Position numbers and translations under genes: made by a program. Under the pieces are notes generated by a model that was given only the letters and a program-made list of their open reading frames with translations, made no database searches and was not told the origin of the DNA. From an uncultured Eubacteriales bacterium (lineage in GTDB: Bacteria > Bacillota > Clostridia > Oscillospirales > Oscillospiraceae), in NCBI GenBank assembly GCA_902475435.1, contig CABRZL010000057.1, forward strand, positions 1 to 12,276: DNA of 12,276 nucleotides. Reading direction: 5' to 3'. Of the stretch, positions 1 through 5,923 are shown one piece after another. Positions within the stretch are counted from its first letter, which is position 1. Each line of letters opens with the position of its first letter.

Positions 1-169
1 GATGTATCCGAGCAGTCAAACCTGCAGCTCTTGTGGCTACAGAAATCCACGGATAAAAAATCTGAGCATTCGTATCTGGGAGTGCCCGAAATGCCATGCA
101 GTTCATGACCGGGATACGAATGCAGGCATTAATATTCTGAAAAAAGCACTGCAGATGCAGTCTGCATAA
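1..169 (+). CDS. tnpB: TnpB (IS200/IS605 OrfB), C-terminal end, partial
   Basis: The window opens inside this gene; the last 55 codons are readable in the frame starting at position 2 and end at TAA 167-169. They contain the C-terminal zinc ribbon, CX2C (TCSSCG, residues 8 and 11 of the visible part) and CX2C (ECPKC, residues 28 and 31), followed by the HDRDTNAGIN motif that carries the RuvC-III acidic residue of TnpB nucleases. TnpB is the RNA-guided nuclease of IS200/IS605-family elements and is related to Cas12. It acts with an omega-RNA made from the right end of the element, which follows here. The upstream part of the gene, including RuvC-I and II, lies outside the window, so it cannot be said whether the copy is intact or whether a TnpA transposase accompanies it. 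Confidence 0.9.
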   Translation, partial: MYPSSQTCSSCGYRNPRIKNLSIRIWECPKCHAVHDRDTNAGINILKKALQMQSA

Positions 170-317
170 AGATGAAAAGCTGTACCGTAGGGCATACGGG
201 AACAGGATAAACATAGCTTGTGGACACTGTGTAAGACATTGCAGTACCGTAAGGTATTCGTCAATGCAGTAGTGGAAGAAACAAGAATCCCCCTGCTTTA
301 GCTGTGGGGAGTGTCAA
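170..317 (+). ncRNA. omega-RNA (reRNA) scaffold region of the IS605-type element
   Basis: Between the TnpB stop and the element end lies a noncoding stretch with several short stems: CCGTA 185-189 with TACGG 195-199; CATTG 237-241 with CAATG 262-266, enclosing TACC 245-248 with GGTA 253-256; and a terminal imperfect hairpin at about 292-309 (CCCC...TTTA...GGGG). In TnpB systems this region is transcribed, usually overlapping the end of tnpB, and the guide is the host sequence just past the element end, here beginning at 318. The hairpins are seen directly; the RNA assignment follows from family knowledge. The 5' end of the RNA cannot be placed. Confidence 0.65.
288..317 (+). mobile_element. 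Right end of an IS200/IS605-family element
   Basis: The sequence GAATCCCCCTGC, a short loop, then GTGGGGAGTGTCAA has the usual form of an IS605-group right end: a subterminal imperfect hairpin followed by a tetranucleotide cleavage site, here TCAA at 314-317. The sequence after 317 reads straight into the helix-turn-helix gene, so 317/318 is taken as the element-host junction. The left end is outside the window. Confidence 0.7.
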
Positions 318-516
318 GTCAGTAAAAGAAGCGTCTGAGCGGTGGAATATATCAGAACGCTGGATTCAGAAGCTCTGTGAAGAAGGGCAGATCGAAGGCG
401 TGCAGATCGAAGGCGTGCAGAGATTTAGCCGGTCCTGGATGATTCCCAAGGAGGCGCAAAAGCCTGCTGATTTAAGAAAAAACAGAAAAGGAAGGAGTGA
501 TATTTCCCATGTATAA
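304..516 (+). CDS. Small helix-turn-helix DNA-binding protein, 5' end replaced by the IS element
   Basis: The frame reads SVKEASERWNISERWIQKLC and onward, a short MerR/excisionase-like helix-turn-helix domain of a type common in Clostridia, with the typical tail RSWMIPKEAQKPADLRKNRKG. Host sequence starts at 318, so the first codons of this frame (GTG 304, GGG, AGT, GTC) come from the IS end, and no Shine-Dalgarno sequence precedes GTG 304. The native start was probably an ATG immediately before TCA 319. A 15-bp tandem duplication at 387-416 repeats QIEGV in the loop after the recognition helix region. The gene ends at TAA 514-516, overlapping the LysR start by 8 bases, so the two were probably translationally coupled. 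The gene is probably no longer expressed normally; its targets are unknown. Confidence 0.55.
   Translation: MGSVKSVKEASERWNISERWIQKLCEEGQIEGVQIEGVQRFSRSWMIPKEAQKPADLRKNRKGRSDISHV
387..420 (+). repeat. 15-bp tandem duplication inside the HTH gene
   Basis: The unit GCAGATCGAAGGCGT occurs at 387-401 and again at 402-416, followed by GCAG. It keeps the frame and duplicates five residues (QIEGV). Related proteins as I recall them have a single copy, so this looks like a replication-slippage insertion. Confidence 0.85.
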
Positions 517-1408
517 CCCTCAATTGGAAACCTTCCTGTGTGTAGCGGAATGCGGTAGCTTCAACAAAGCTGCGGAGAAATTGTTTATTTCCCCCCCGGC
601 AGTCATCAAACAGATCAATCTGCTGGAGGAAAATCTGGATCTGCAGCTTTTTGTGCGCACCCATCGTGGCCTTCAGCTGACGGAGGCTGGTAAATCTTTG
701 GCACAGGACGCAAAATACATTATCCAATATTGCAAAGATTCGGTGACCAGGGCAAAAAATGTCATGAAAAAGAGCGAAGACATCATCCGTATCGGTACAT
801 CATCCATGACACCAGCTCAGGTTTTGGTGGATCTGTGGCCAAAACTGCAGGAGGAGTGTCCAGGAGTTAAATTCCAACTGGTGCCATTCGACAATACACC
901 CGAGAACGCCCGGGAGATTCTGGCCAATTTGGGACAGAACATTGATGTAATAGCGGGTATCTTTGATGAAACAATGTTGAACCTGCGCCGCTGTGCCGGG
1001 TTGGAAATTTCAAAGGAACCTATCTGCGCGGCGGTGTCCATTCATCACCGGCTGGCGGGAAAAGACAGGCTCACCGTTCAGGATCTGTATGGCGAAAAAT
1101 TCATGATGATGCGTCGGGAATGGAGCCACTATGTAGATTTGCTACGAGATGATCTTTGGAAAAACCATCCGAAGATCCAAATTGTGGACTTTGACTTTTA
1201 CGATGTGAATGCCTTTAACCAGTGCGAAAACAACGATTGTGTGTTGATGGCGGTGCCCAAGTGGCAGTACGTCCATCCGCTTTTGAAAATCCTACCCGTG
1301 GATTGGAGTTACACAATTCCCTATGGCCTGCTCCATTCACCAGATCCTTCCCCTGTAGTCAAGCAGTTTCTAAGGGCGGTGCAAAAAGAAACTGGACGGG
1401 ACAAGTGA
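509..1408 (+). CDS. LysR-family transcriptional regulator
   Basis: A full-length LTTR of 299 residues. The N-terminal winged helix-turn-helix spans about residues 5-65 and shows the family signature (ETFLCVAECGSFNKAAEKLF, then SPPAVIKQINLLEENLDLQLF). A linker helix follows, then a periplasmic-binding-protein-like effector domain from about residue 92 (IRIGTSS...). ATG 509 is preferred over GTG 497: GGAAGGAG at 490-497 lies 11 bases upstream of ATG 509, while GTG 497 sits inside that ribosome binding site. The gene overlaps the small HTH gene by 8 bases and is followed by a perfect hairpin plus T8. It lies next to three operons that share a promoter module with a dyad upstream of the -35, the place where LTTRs bind, so it is the best candidate regulator. 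The effector is unknown; a reactive carbonyl or electrophile is a guess from the target genes. Confidence 0.93.
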   Translation: MYNPQLETFLCVAECGSFNKAAEKLFISPPAVIKQINLLEENLDLQLFVRTHRGLQLTEAGKSLAQDAKYIIQYCKDSVTRAKNVMKKSEDIIRIGTSSMTPAQVLVDLWPKLQEECPGVKFQLVPFDNTPENAREILANLGQNIDVIAGIFDETMLNLRRCAGLEISKEPICAAVSIHHRLAGKDRLTVQDLYGEKFMMMRREWSHYVDLLRDDLWKNHPKIQIVDFDFYDVNAFNQCENNDCVLMAVPKWQYVHPLLKILPVDWSYTIPYGLLHSPDPSPVVKQFLRAVQKETGRDK

Positions 1409-1417
1409 TAACCAAAA

Positions 1418-1480
1418 GGTAAATACTACATAACGAAACGAGACTTCTGTGGAAGTCTCGTTTTTTTTATAATGAAATCA
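1418..1480 (+). promoter_or_regulatory. Shared promoter module, copy 1 (putative LysR target)
   Basis: The module has an upstream box from GGT 1418 to TAAC 1431-1434, then GAGACTTCTGT 1440-1450, whose last six bases TTCTGT (1445-1450) sit in the -35 position. A 17-bp spacer is followed by a perfect TATAAT at 1468-1473 and AATCA at 1476-1480. Compared with the copy at 8906-8968, 29 of the first 33 bases are identical and the spacing is the same. LTTR binding around -50 to -65 is inferred. It drives the esterase/ADH/flavodoxin operon. Confidence 0.7.
1438..1468 (+). terminator. Intrinsic terminator of lysR, nested in the downstream promoter
   Basis: A perfect 10-bp stem (ACGAGACTTC 1438-1447, GAAGTCTCGT 1452-1461) with loop TGTG runs into an uninterrupted T8 (1461-1468). 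It is a textbook rho-independent terminator 30 bases after lysR, but it also contains the -35 hexamer and the spacer of the next promoter, and its last T is the first base of TATAAT. Confidence 0.85.
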
Positions 1481-1506
1481 GAAAAGGAAGAGAGGCAGGT
1501 GACAAA

Positions 1507-1713
1507 ATGAAGGTGCAAGGAATTCTGGTAGCTACGGTTTGTCTGTTGCTGTGCTTCACAGGATGTGCGGTTCCTGGACAAACAGAGACAACTTCTTCCG
1601 GTGAATCTCACTCGGCAGAGAGCACCGCATCTTTGGATGATGCAGATTTTCAGCAGGAATCAGCCGGCTTTGCGCCTAAGGATCAAATGACAGAGCCATT
1701 TACTGGAAGTTGA
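1507..1713 (+). pseudogene. Lipoprotein esterase, N-terminal fragment (internally deleted gene)
   Basis: The fragment has 68 codons with a ribosome binding site (GGAAGAGAGG near 1487-1496). It starts with a lipoprotein signal peptide, MKVQGILVATVCLLLCFTGC, with the lipobox Cys at residue 20, followed by a Ser/Thr-rich linker. It stops at TGA 1711-1713 soon after entering sequence that in another frame encodes the catalytic half of an alpha/beta hydrolase. The hydrolase N-terminal half, including the oxyanion-hole strand, is absent. This points to an internal deletion with loss of frame, not a simple point frameshift. A secreted 68-residue lipoprotein might still be made, but no function is apparent. 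It is the first gene after promoter copy 1. Confidence 0.7.
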
Positions 1714-2077
1714 TACGAAAGGATACTCTCTCTGGGGCGGTTCAGCCGGAGCCCGTATGGCAGCGTGGCTTGGGTCCTATGGCCCGGCGGCATTTGGAGG
1801 GGATGATCTTCCACAGCCGAGTGCAGTAATTATGCAGTACACGGGCCACAGTGATTATACGGAAAACGATCCACCAACTTTCGCCTGTGTGGGAGAAGGC
1901 GATGGCATTGCAAACTGGCGAATCATGGAACGTCGCCTAACCGCCATGAGTACCCTTGGTATTCCAACGGAGTTTCATCATTATCCAGGACTGCCCCACG
2001 GATTCGGATTGGGAACCGGTACTGTGGCGGAAGGATGGCTTGATGAGGCTGTTGCTTTTTGGAAAGCTCAAATGTAA
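1691..2077 (+). pseudogene. Alpha/beta hydrolase (esterase), C-terminal fragment
   Basis: In the frame open after TGA 1688-1690 the translation reads HLLEVDTKGYSLWGGSAGAR and continues to TAA 2075-2077. It contains the nucleophile elbow GGSAG (serine codon 1742-1744), an acidic residue in GEGDG, and the catalytic histidine in GLPHGFGLG, so the rear half of a BD-FAE/esterase-type hydrolase is preserved. The only internal ATG (1757) lies after the nucleophile serine, so independent translation from it would give an inactive protein. It is read as the other half of the gene starting at 1507, joined out of frame near 1690-1712 after loss of the middle part. Intact relatives would be surface lipoprotein esterases. 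Confidence 0.7.
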
Positions 2078-2115
2078 CCGATGATTCATGAAATTTTAAG
2101 AAAGGAAGTATGGAT

Positions 2116-3282
2116 ATGAACAACTTTATTTTTCAAAACAGCACGAAGGTCTATTTCGGCAAGGGCTGTGTGAAGGAATATCTGACCTGTCTGACAAAAA
2201 ATGCGCAGACCATCCTGCTGGCCTATGGCGGCGGCAGCATCAAGCGCAATGGTGTCTACGATGAAATCACAGGCATTCTGAAAGGCGCTGGAAAGACCAT
2301 CGTGGAGTTCTCCGGCATTATGTCCAACCCCACCTACGACAAAGTGCAGGAGGGTGCGAGGCTGGCACGGGACAATCAAGCGGATATGATTCTGGCCGTA
2401 GGCGGAGGCAGCACCATGGACTGCTGCAAAGCTGTCTCTCTGGCTGCCCGGTATGACGGGGACATCTGGGAGGATTTCTGGGCTCACCCCGGCGTCATCG
2501 ACTTTGATCCGCTGCCTCTGGGTGTAGTAGTTACTGTGGCTGGTACTGGCAGCGAGTGCAACGGCGGCGCGGTAATCACCAATGAAGAGAGAAAGATAAA
2601 AACAGGGCGGGATTATCCGGCTCTCAATCCCCGATTTGCTCTGATGGACCCCACCTATACCTTTTCTGTACCCAAAAAACAGATGGCATCTGGTAGCTTT
2701 GACATCCTCAGCCACATCATGGAGACCTATTTCAGCCAGCCCAATGAGGACAATGTTTCCGATGACATCATGGAGGCACTGATGCGTAGTGTGATCCGAA
2801 ATCTGCGTGTTGCCATGGACAGCCCGGAGGATTACACGGCTCGGTCCAATCTGATGTGGGATTCCACCATGGCGGAAAACCGACTCATCAAGATGGGAAA
2901 AAAGTGCGACTTTGAATGTCACAACATGGAGCACCAGATGGGCGCTTATACCAACTGCAACCACGGCTGTGGTCTGGCGGTGATCCATCCGGTGTATTAC
3001 CGTCATGTGTATAAGGAAGGCTTAAGCAAGTTTGTCCGTTTTGCCGAAAATGTATGGGGAATTGAGCGGGATGGAAAATCCGATGAAGCGTTGGCTCTGG
3101 CCGGTATCGATGCCCTTTCCAGCTTCATTCAAGAGATTGGCTTGCCAACTACCCTCAAGGAGCTGGGCGCACAAAAGGAGCAACTAAAAGAAATCGCTGA
3201 TTCCTGTGGTATTTCCCAGGGCAGCTATAAGCCTATGACCCATGAAGAGATTCTGGAAATTTTCCATGAATGCTATGAATAA
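2116..3282 (+). CDS. Iron-dependent alcohol/aldehyde dehydrogenase, YqhD/BDH-like
   Basis: A complete 388-residue group III (Fe-dependent) alcohol dehydrogenase. It opens with NNFIFQNSTKVYFGKG, typical of the YqhD/butanol dehydrogenase branch, followed by GGGSIKRNGVY (residues 38-48) and the second nucleotide-binding loop AVGGGSTMDCCKA near residue 95. The four metal ligands are all present at YqhD-like positions: Asp196 and His200 in FDILSH, His273 in MEHQMGA and His283 in NHGCGLA. Such enzymes reduce aldehydes to alcohols, commonly with NADPH, in the cytoplasm; E. coli YqhD acts on reactive aldehydes such as methylglyoxal and furfural. ATG 2116 is preferred because AAAGGA at 2101-2106 is 9 bases away; ATG 2110, two codons earlier, would leave only 3. 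The exact substrate is not readable. It is the main intact enzyme of the first operon. Confidence 0.93.
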   Translation: MNNFIFQNSTKVYFGKGCVKEYLTCLTKNAQTILLAYGGGSIKRNGVYDEITGILKGAGKTIVEFSGIMSNPTYDKVQEGARLARDNQADMILAVGGGSTMDCCKAVSLAARYDGDIWEDFWAHPGVIDFDPLPLGVVVTVAGTGSECNGGAVITNEERKIKTGRDYPALNPRFALMDPTYTFSVPKKQMASGSFDILSHIMETYFSQPNEDNVSDDIMEALMRSVIRNLRVAMDSPEDYTARSNLMWDSTMAENRLIKMGKKCDFECHNMEHQMGAYTNCNHGCGLAVIHPVYYRHVYKEGLSKFVRFAENVWGIERDGKSDEALALAGIDALSSFIQEIGLPTTLKELGAQKEQLKEIADSCGISQGSYKPMTHEEILEIFHECYE

Positions 3283-3316
3283 GAGCCCCGATTAATACAG
3301 GAAATGAAGGATCATT

Positions 3317-4000
3317 ATGAAAAAACTGACTGCAATTTTCTTGTGCTTTGCAATGGCGTTGAGTCTCGCTGCCTGTGGAAACACCACATCTTCCACAAAT
3401 GAATCCAGTACGCCGGAATCTTCCGTTCCCCCTGCATCCAGTGAAGCAAGCGACACATCGTCCACCGCCGCCAGTCAGGAACCGGCTTCCCAGGAGGAAA
3501 CCGAAGTGGAGGCTGGTAACACACTGGTAGTCTACTTCTCTGCTACTGGCAATACCGAACAGGCAGCTACTTACATTGCAGATATTACCGGCGGCGACCT
3601 GTTTGAACTGGAACCTGCTGATCCTTATACGGACGAAGATTTGAACTACAACAATGAGGACAGCCGGGTTTCTCAGGAATATGCGGATGAGTCTTTGCGG
3701 GATGTGGAACTGGTGAGCGACACGGTGGAGAACTGGGACAGCTATGATACTGTGTTTATCGGTTATCCCATCTGGTGGGGAATTGCTGCATGGCCGGTAG
3801 ATACGTTTGTGGAAGCGAATGACTTTACCGGCAAAACAGTGATTCCATTTGCCACTTCGGCAAGCTCCGGTTTGGGTGAAAGCGGACAACTGCTGGCAGA
3901 ACTGGCCGGAACCGGAGACTGGCAGGAAGGAATGCGTTTCCGTTCCAGCGTTAGTGAGGGCGATATGCAGGAATGGCTGGATAGCCTGAGCCTGTCATAA
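3317..4000 (+). CDS. Flavodoxin-domain lipoprotein
   Basis: A 227-residue protein with a lipoprotein signal peptide (lipobox LAAC, Cys20), then about 45 residues rich in Ser, Thr, Pro and Glu that would act as a flexible tether. A flavodoxin domain follows from about residue 68: VVYFSATGNTEQAA carries the FMN phosphate-binding SATGNT loop (75-80), and GYPIWWGIAAWP (149-160) is the second FMN loop of the Flavodoxin_4-type family. It would be anchored on the outer face of the membrane with bound FMN, presumably in an extracytoplasmic electron transfer or reductase step; partners are unknown. AAGGA at 3307-3311 sits 5 bases before the start. It lies 34 bases after the alcohol dehydrogenase in the same operon, with a decayed paralogue immediately downstream. 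Confidence 0.88.
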   Translation: MKKLTAIFLCFAMALSLAACGNTTSSTNESSTPESSVPPASSEASDTSSTAASQEPASQEETEVEAGNTLVVYFSATGNTEQAATYIADITGGDLFELEPADPYTDEDLNYNNEDSRVSQEYADESLRDVELVSDTVENWDSYDTVFIGYPIWWGIAAWPVDTFVEANDFTGKTVIPFATSASSGLGESGQLLAELAGTGDWQEGMRFRSSVSEGDMQEWLDSLSLS

Positions 4001-4021
4001 CAATCAGGAAGGAGGACCCCT

Positions 4022-4270
4022 ATGAAGCGTATTTTTCCCTTTTTTCTTGCAGGAATACTTCTTTTAAGCTTTTCCGCTTTCAGCAGCGAGACTTCGGGGC
4101 CCGACCAGGTTTCAAGTACAGAATCTTCCACAGTCCAGCCTCCGGAAACAGATTCGGATGCAACACAGTCCTCTTCCAATACCATGGAGCAGGAAACGGT
4201 CAGTCCCAACTCAGATAGCAATATTCTGATCGCCTATTTCACTATGCCGGAAGATGTAGATGATAACTAA
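4022..4270 (+). pseudogene. Truncated flavodoxin-domain lipoprotein paralogue, lipobox Cys lost
   Basis: An excellent ribosome binding site (GGAAGGAGG near 4007-4015) precedes 82 codons. The N-terminus is an export signal laid out like its neighbour's, but the residue at the lipobox position is Phe20 (TTC) where Cys (TGC) is expected, a one-base change. A Ser/Thr/Glu linker follows, then the first flavodoxin strand NILIAYFTMPEDVD, after which the frame ends at TAA 4268-4270. The rest of the flavodoxin domain is missing, and the following bases go directly into a terminator. The product cannot bind FMN and would not be lipidated. It may still be translated as a short secreted or membrane-held peptide, but it is best called a remnant. 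Confidence 0.75.
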
Positions 4271-4303
4271 CAACACGGATTGCCTCATGACTATCCGTAT
4301 AGC

Positions 4304-4343
4304 AGCAGATTCTTCCGCTTTCGGGGAGAGTCTGCTCTTTTCT
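4304..4343 (+). terminator. Intrinsic terminator of the ADH/flavodoxin operon
   Basis: AGCAGATTCTTCC (4304-4316) pairs with GGGGAGAGTCTGCT to 4336, a 13-bp stem with two or three G-T pairs and a loop of about 7, followed by CTTTTCT at 4337-4343. It lies 34 bases after the truncated flavodoxin and before promoter copy 2. Confidence 0.6.
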
Positions 4344-4391
4344 GAAAATCTCAAGGAAATATACCGGAATCCGAAGAAGTTAAAACCTTTG

Positions 4392-4454
4392 ACTTATCAC
4401 TCCATAACCAATGGAGACTTCTGTTTTTTTTCGCAATGGATTACAATAGAATCA
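4392..4454 (+). promoter_or_regulatory. Shared promoter module, copy 2 (putative LysR target)
   Basis: ACT 4399-4401, ATAAC 4404-4408, GAGACTTCTGT 4414-4424 (TTCTGT 4419-4424 as -35), then a 17-bp spacer, TACAAT 4442-4447, and AATCA 4450-4454. Every conserved block keeps the same offset as in the other two copies. A TTA-N8-TAA dyad spans 4394-4407. The -10 element overlaps the apparent upstream ATG 4436 of the next reading frame, which argues that translation starts at 4469. Confidence 0.7.
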
Positions 4455-4468
4455 CAAAGGAGAGAAAG

Positions 4469-5467
4469 ATGATGCAGATGAGAACACTTGGCACTGATTT
4501 GAACGTATCTGCTGTAGGCCTGGGGTGCATGGGCTTTTCTCATGCCTACGGTGCGCCTACGGAGGAAGCAGAGGCTGTCCGTCTAATCCGTCGTGCCTTT
4601 GACTTGGGCTATACTTTTTTTGATACCGCTGAGGTGTACGGTACCGCCGCCGACCCCCATGTAAATGAAACGCTGGTGGGCAAAGCACTGGCAGATGTAA
4701 AGAATCATACGGTAATCGCCACGAAATTTGGCCTGCGGTTTGACCAGGAGAGCGGAAAGGTTCCATTGCCTCTGGTGGCGGATTCCCGCCCGGAGACCAT
4801 CCGCAAATCTGTGGAAGGATCTTTGAAACGGCTCGGAACCGATCACATTGACCTGTATTTCCAGCACAGAATCGACCCCAACGTAGAGCCGGAAACTGTG
4901 GCGGAGGTGATGGCTGATCTGATCCAGGAAGGCAAAATTACTCACTGGGGCATCTCGGAGGCAAATGAAGACTACCTGCGGAGGGCTCATGCCGTGTGCC
5001 CGGTGACGGCGGTACAGAACCGATACTCTATGATGGCACGGCATTATGAACCGTTATTCCCCATTTTGGAAGAATTGGACGTGGGCCTGGTGGCTTTTTC
5101 CCCTATGGCCAATGGTTTCCTCACCGGGCAATATGGCAAGGGGCAGCGCTTTGATGCCGCCACCGACTACCGTGCTGCTATGCCCCAGTTCACTGACAAA
5201 GCTGTGGACCAAAATGCCGCACTTTTGAAACTGCTCACAGATATGGCTGCGGAAAAAGGAGCAACCTCGGCCCAGATCTCCATGGCCTGGATGTTGTGTA
5301 AGCACCCGTGGATTGTACCCATCCCTGGCACTCGCAAGGAAGATCGCATAAAAGAAAATGCTGGGGCCGCATCTGTTTTTCTGACGCCCAATGAGGTGCG
5401 CGCTCTGGACGACGCACTGGATCATATGGATATGTCTGCGGTATTCGGTGGAACGCCTTTAAAATAA
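4469..5467 (+). CDS. Aldo-keto reductase, AKR13/YakC-like
   Basis: A complete 332-residue aldo-keto reductase with the catalytic tetrad Asp52 and Tyr57 (FFDTAEVYG), Lys86 (VIATKFG) and His133 (YFQHRID). The C-terminal cofactor motif PIPGTRKEDRIKEN is that of NADP(H)-using members. Length and the opening RTLGTDLNVSAVGLGCMGFS fit the AKR13-like group (YakC and similar). Such enzymes reduce aldehydes and ketones in the cytoplasm; the substrate here is not predictable. ATG 4469 follows AAGGAG (4457-4462) by 6 bases; ATG 4472 is also possible. The longer frame to ATG 4436 is rejected because it runs through the promoter -10. It is the first gene after promoter copy 2 and is followed 17 bases later by the SnoaL-like gene. 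Confidence 0.93.
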   Translation: MMQMRTLGTDLNVSAVGLGCMGFSHAYGAPTEEAEAVRLIRRAFDLGYTFFDTAEVYGTAADPHVNETLVGKALADVKNHTVIATKFGLRFDQESGKVPLPLVADSRPETIRKSVEGSLKRLGTDHIDLYFQHRIDPNVEPETVAEVMADLIQEGKITHWGISEANEDYLRRAHAVCPVTAVQNRYSMMARHYEPLFPILEELDVGLVAFSPMANGFLTGQYGKGQRFDAATDYRAAMPQFTDKAVDQNAALLKLLTDMAAEKGATSAQISMAWMLCKHPWIVPIPGTRKEDRIKENAGAASVFLTPNEVRALDDALDHMDMSAVFGGTPLK

Positions 5468-5484
5468 ACGGAAGGAGTATGCTC

Positions 5485-5847
5485 ATGAACGAAACGCTAC
5501 TTGATATATCTCGGCAGTTTTGGGAAGCTATGGAACACGCCGACGAAGTGGGGATGCGAGCCTGTGCTCATCCTGACTGCAACTTTGTCCATATTGGCAT
5601 CACCTGCAAACTGGACAAGGAAATCGAATTTTACACCAGTGGGGCCTTTCAACCTACGAATATTACCTTCCACAGTCAGAAGGCTGAGTTGTTTGGAGAT
5701 ACGGGAGTGGTGCTTACTGACTGCGATTACAGCCTACTGCTGGACGGGAAGGAAACCACTCACCACTTTATGGTGACGGAAGTGTACACCCAGGATGAAA
5801 AACGGTGGAAGTTGGTTACTTTTTCCTTTACGGCATTGGTGTATTGA
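5485..5847 (+). CDS. SnoaL-like / DUF4440 NTF2-fold protein
   Basis: A 120-residue protein whose pattern fits the NTF2-like fold of the SnoaL/DUF4440 group: an opening helix (LDISRQFWEAMEHADEVGM), HPDCNFVHIG, and the late strands VVLTDCDYSLLLDGKETTHH and KLVTFSFTAL. These small proteins form a conical pocket and serve as isomerases, hydratases or ligand binders; no specific reaction can be assigned. ATG 5485 is preferred over ATG 5479 because GGAAGGAG ends at 5477, leaving 7 bases to 5485 but only 1 to 5479. It follows the AKR by 17 bases and is probably co-transcribed with it. A separate promoter follows it. Confidence 0.8.
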   Translation: MNETLLDISRQFWEAMEHADEVGMRACAHPDCNFVHIGITCKLDKEIEFYTSGAFQPTNITFHSQKAELFGDTGVVLTDCDYSLLLDGKETTHHFMVTEVYTQDEKRWKLVTFSFTALVY

Positions 5848-5864
5848 ACCGCCAGCCACAAATT

Positions 5865-5895
5865 TTGGCAAACACTGTTTGTATCGGTACAAACA
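5865..5895 (+). promoter_or_regulatory. Promoter with an overlapping 20-bp inverted repeat
   Basis: TTGGCA 5865-5870, a 17-bp spacer and TACAAA 5888-5893 form a plausible sigma-A-type promoter for the following five-gene operon. Across its spacer and -10 lies a perfect dyad, TGTTTGTA (5876-5883) - TCGG - TACAAACA (5888-5895). The dyad could be an operator for a dimeric repressor. It has no long T-run after it (only TTTTT about 10 bases on), so a terminator is less likely. It does not resemble the three LysR-type modules. Confidence 0.5.
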
Positions 5896-5923
5896 AGCAA
5901 TCACTTTTTAGGAGGATTTATTT

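Noticed and set aside
387..420. Start of a CRISPR-like or VNTR array
   Set aside because: Only two full 15-bp units, directly adjacent and in frame inside a coding region.
1507..2077. Single-base frameshift explanation for the split esterase
   Set aside because: Joining the two frames would put the nucleophile serine at about residue 80 behind the signal and linker, leaving no room for the N-terminal half of the hydrolase fold; a deletion is required.
2086..3006. 306-codon open frame on the minus strand opposite the alcohol dehydrogenase
   Set aside because: It is antisense to a gene with all catalytic residues in place and shows no family features; it reflects codon bias of the plus strand.
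4260..4472. 70-codon plus-strand frame after the truncated flavodoxin
   Set aside because: It runs through the terminator and promoter copy 2 and has no domain or ribosome binding site.
5877..5894. Rho-independent terminator after the SnoaL-like gene
   Set aside because: The stem is AT-rich and the nearest T-run begins about 10 bases after it; its position over a promoter -10 fits an operator better.
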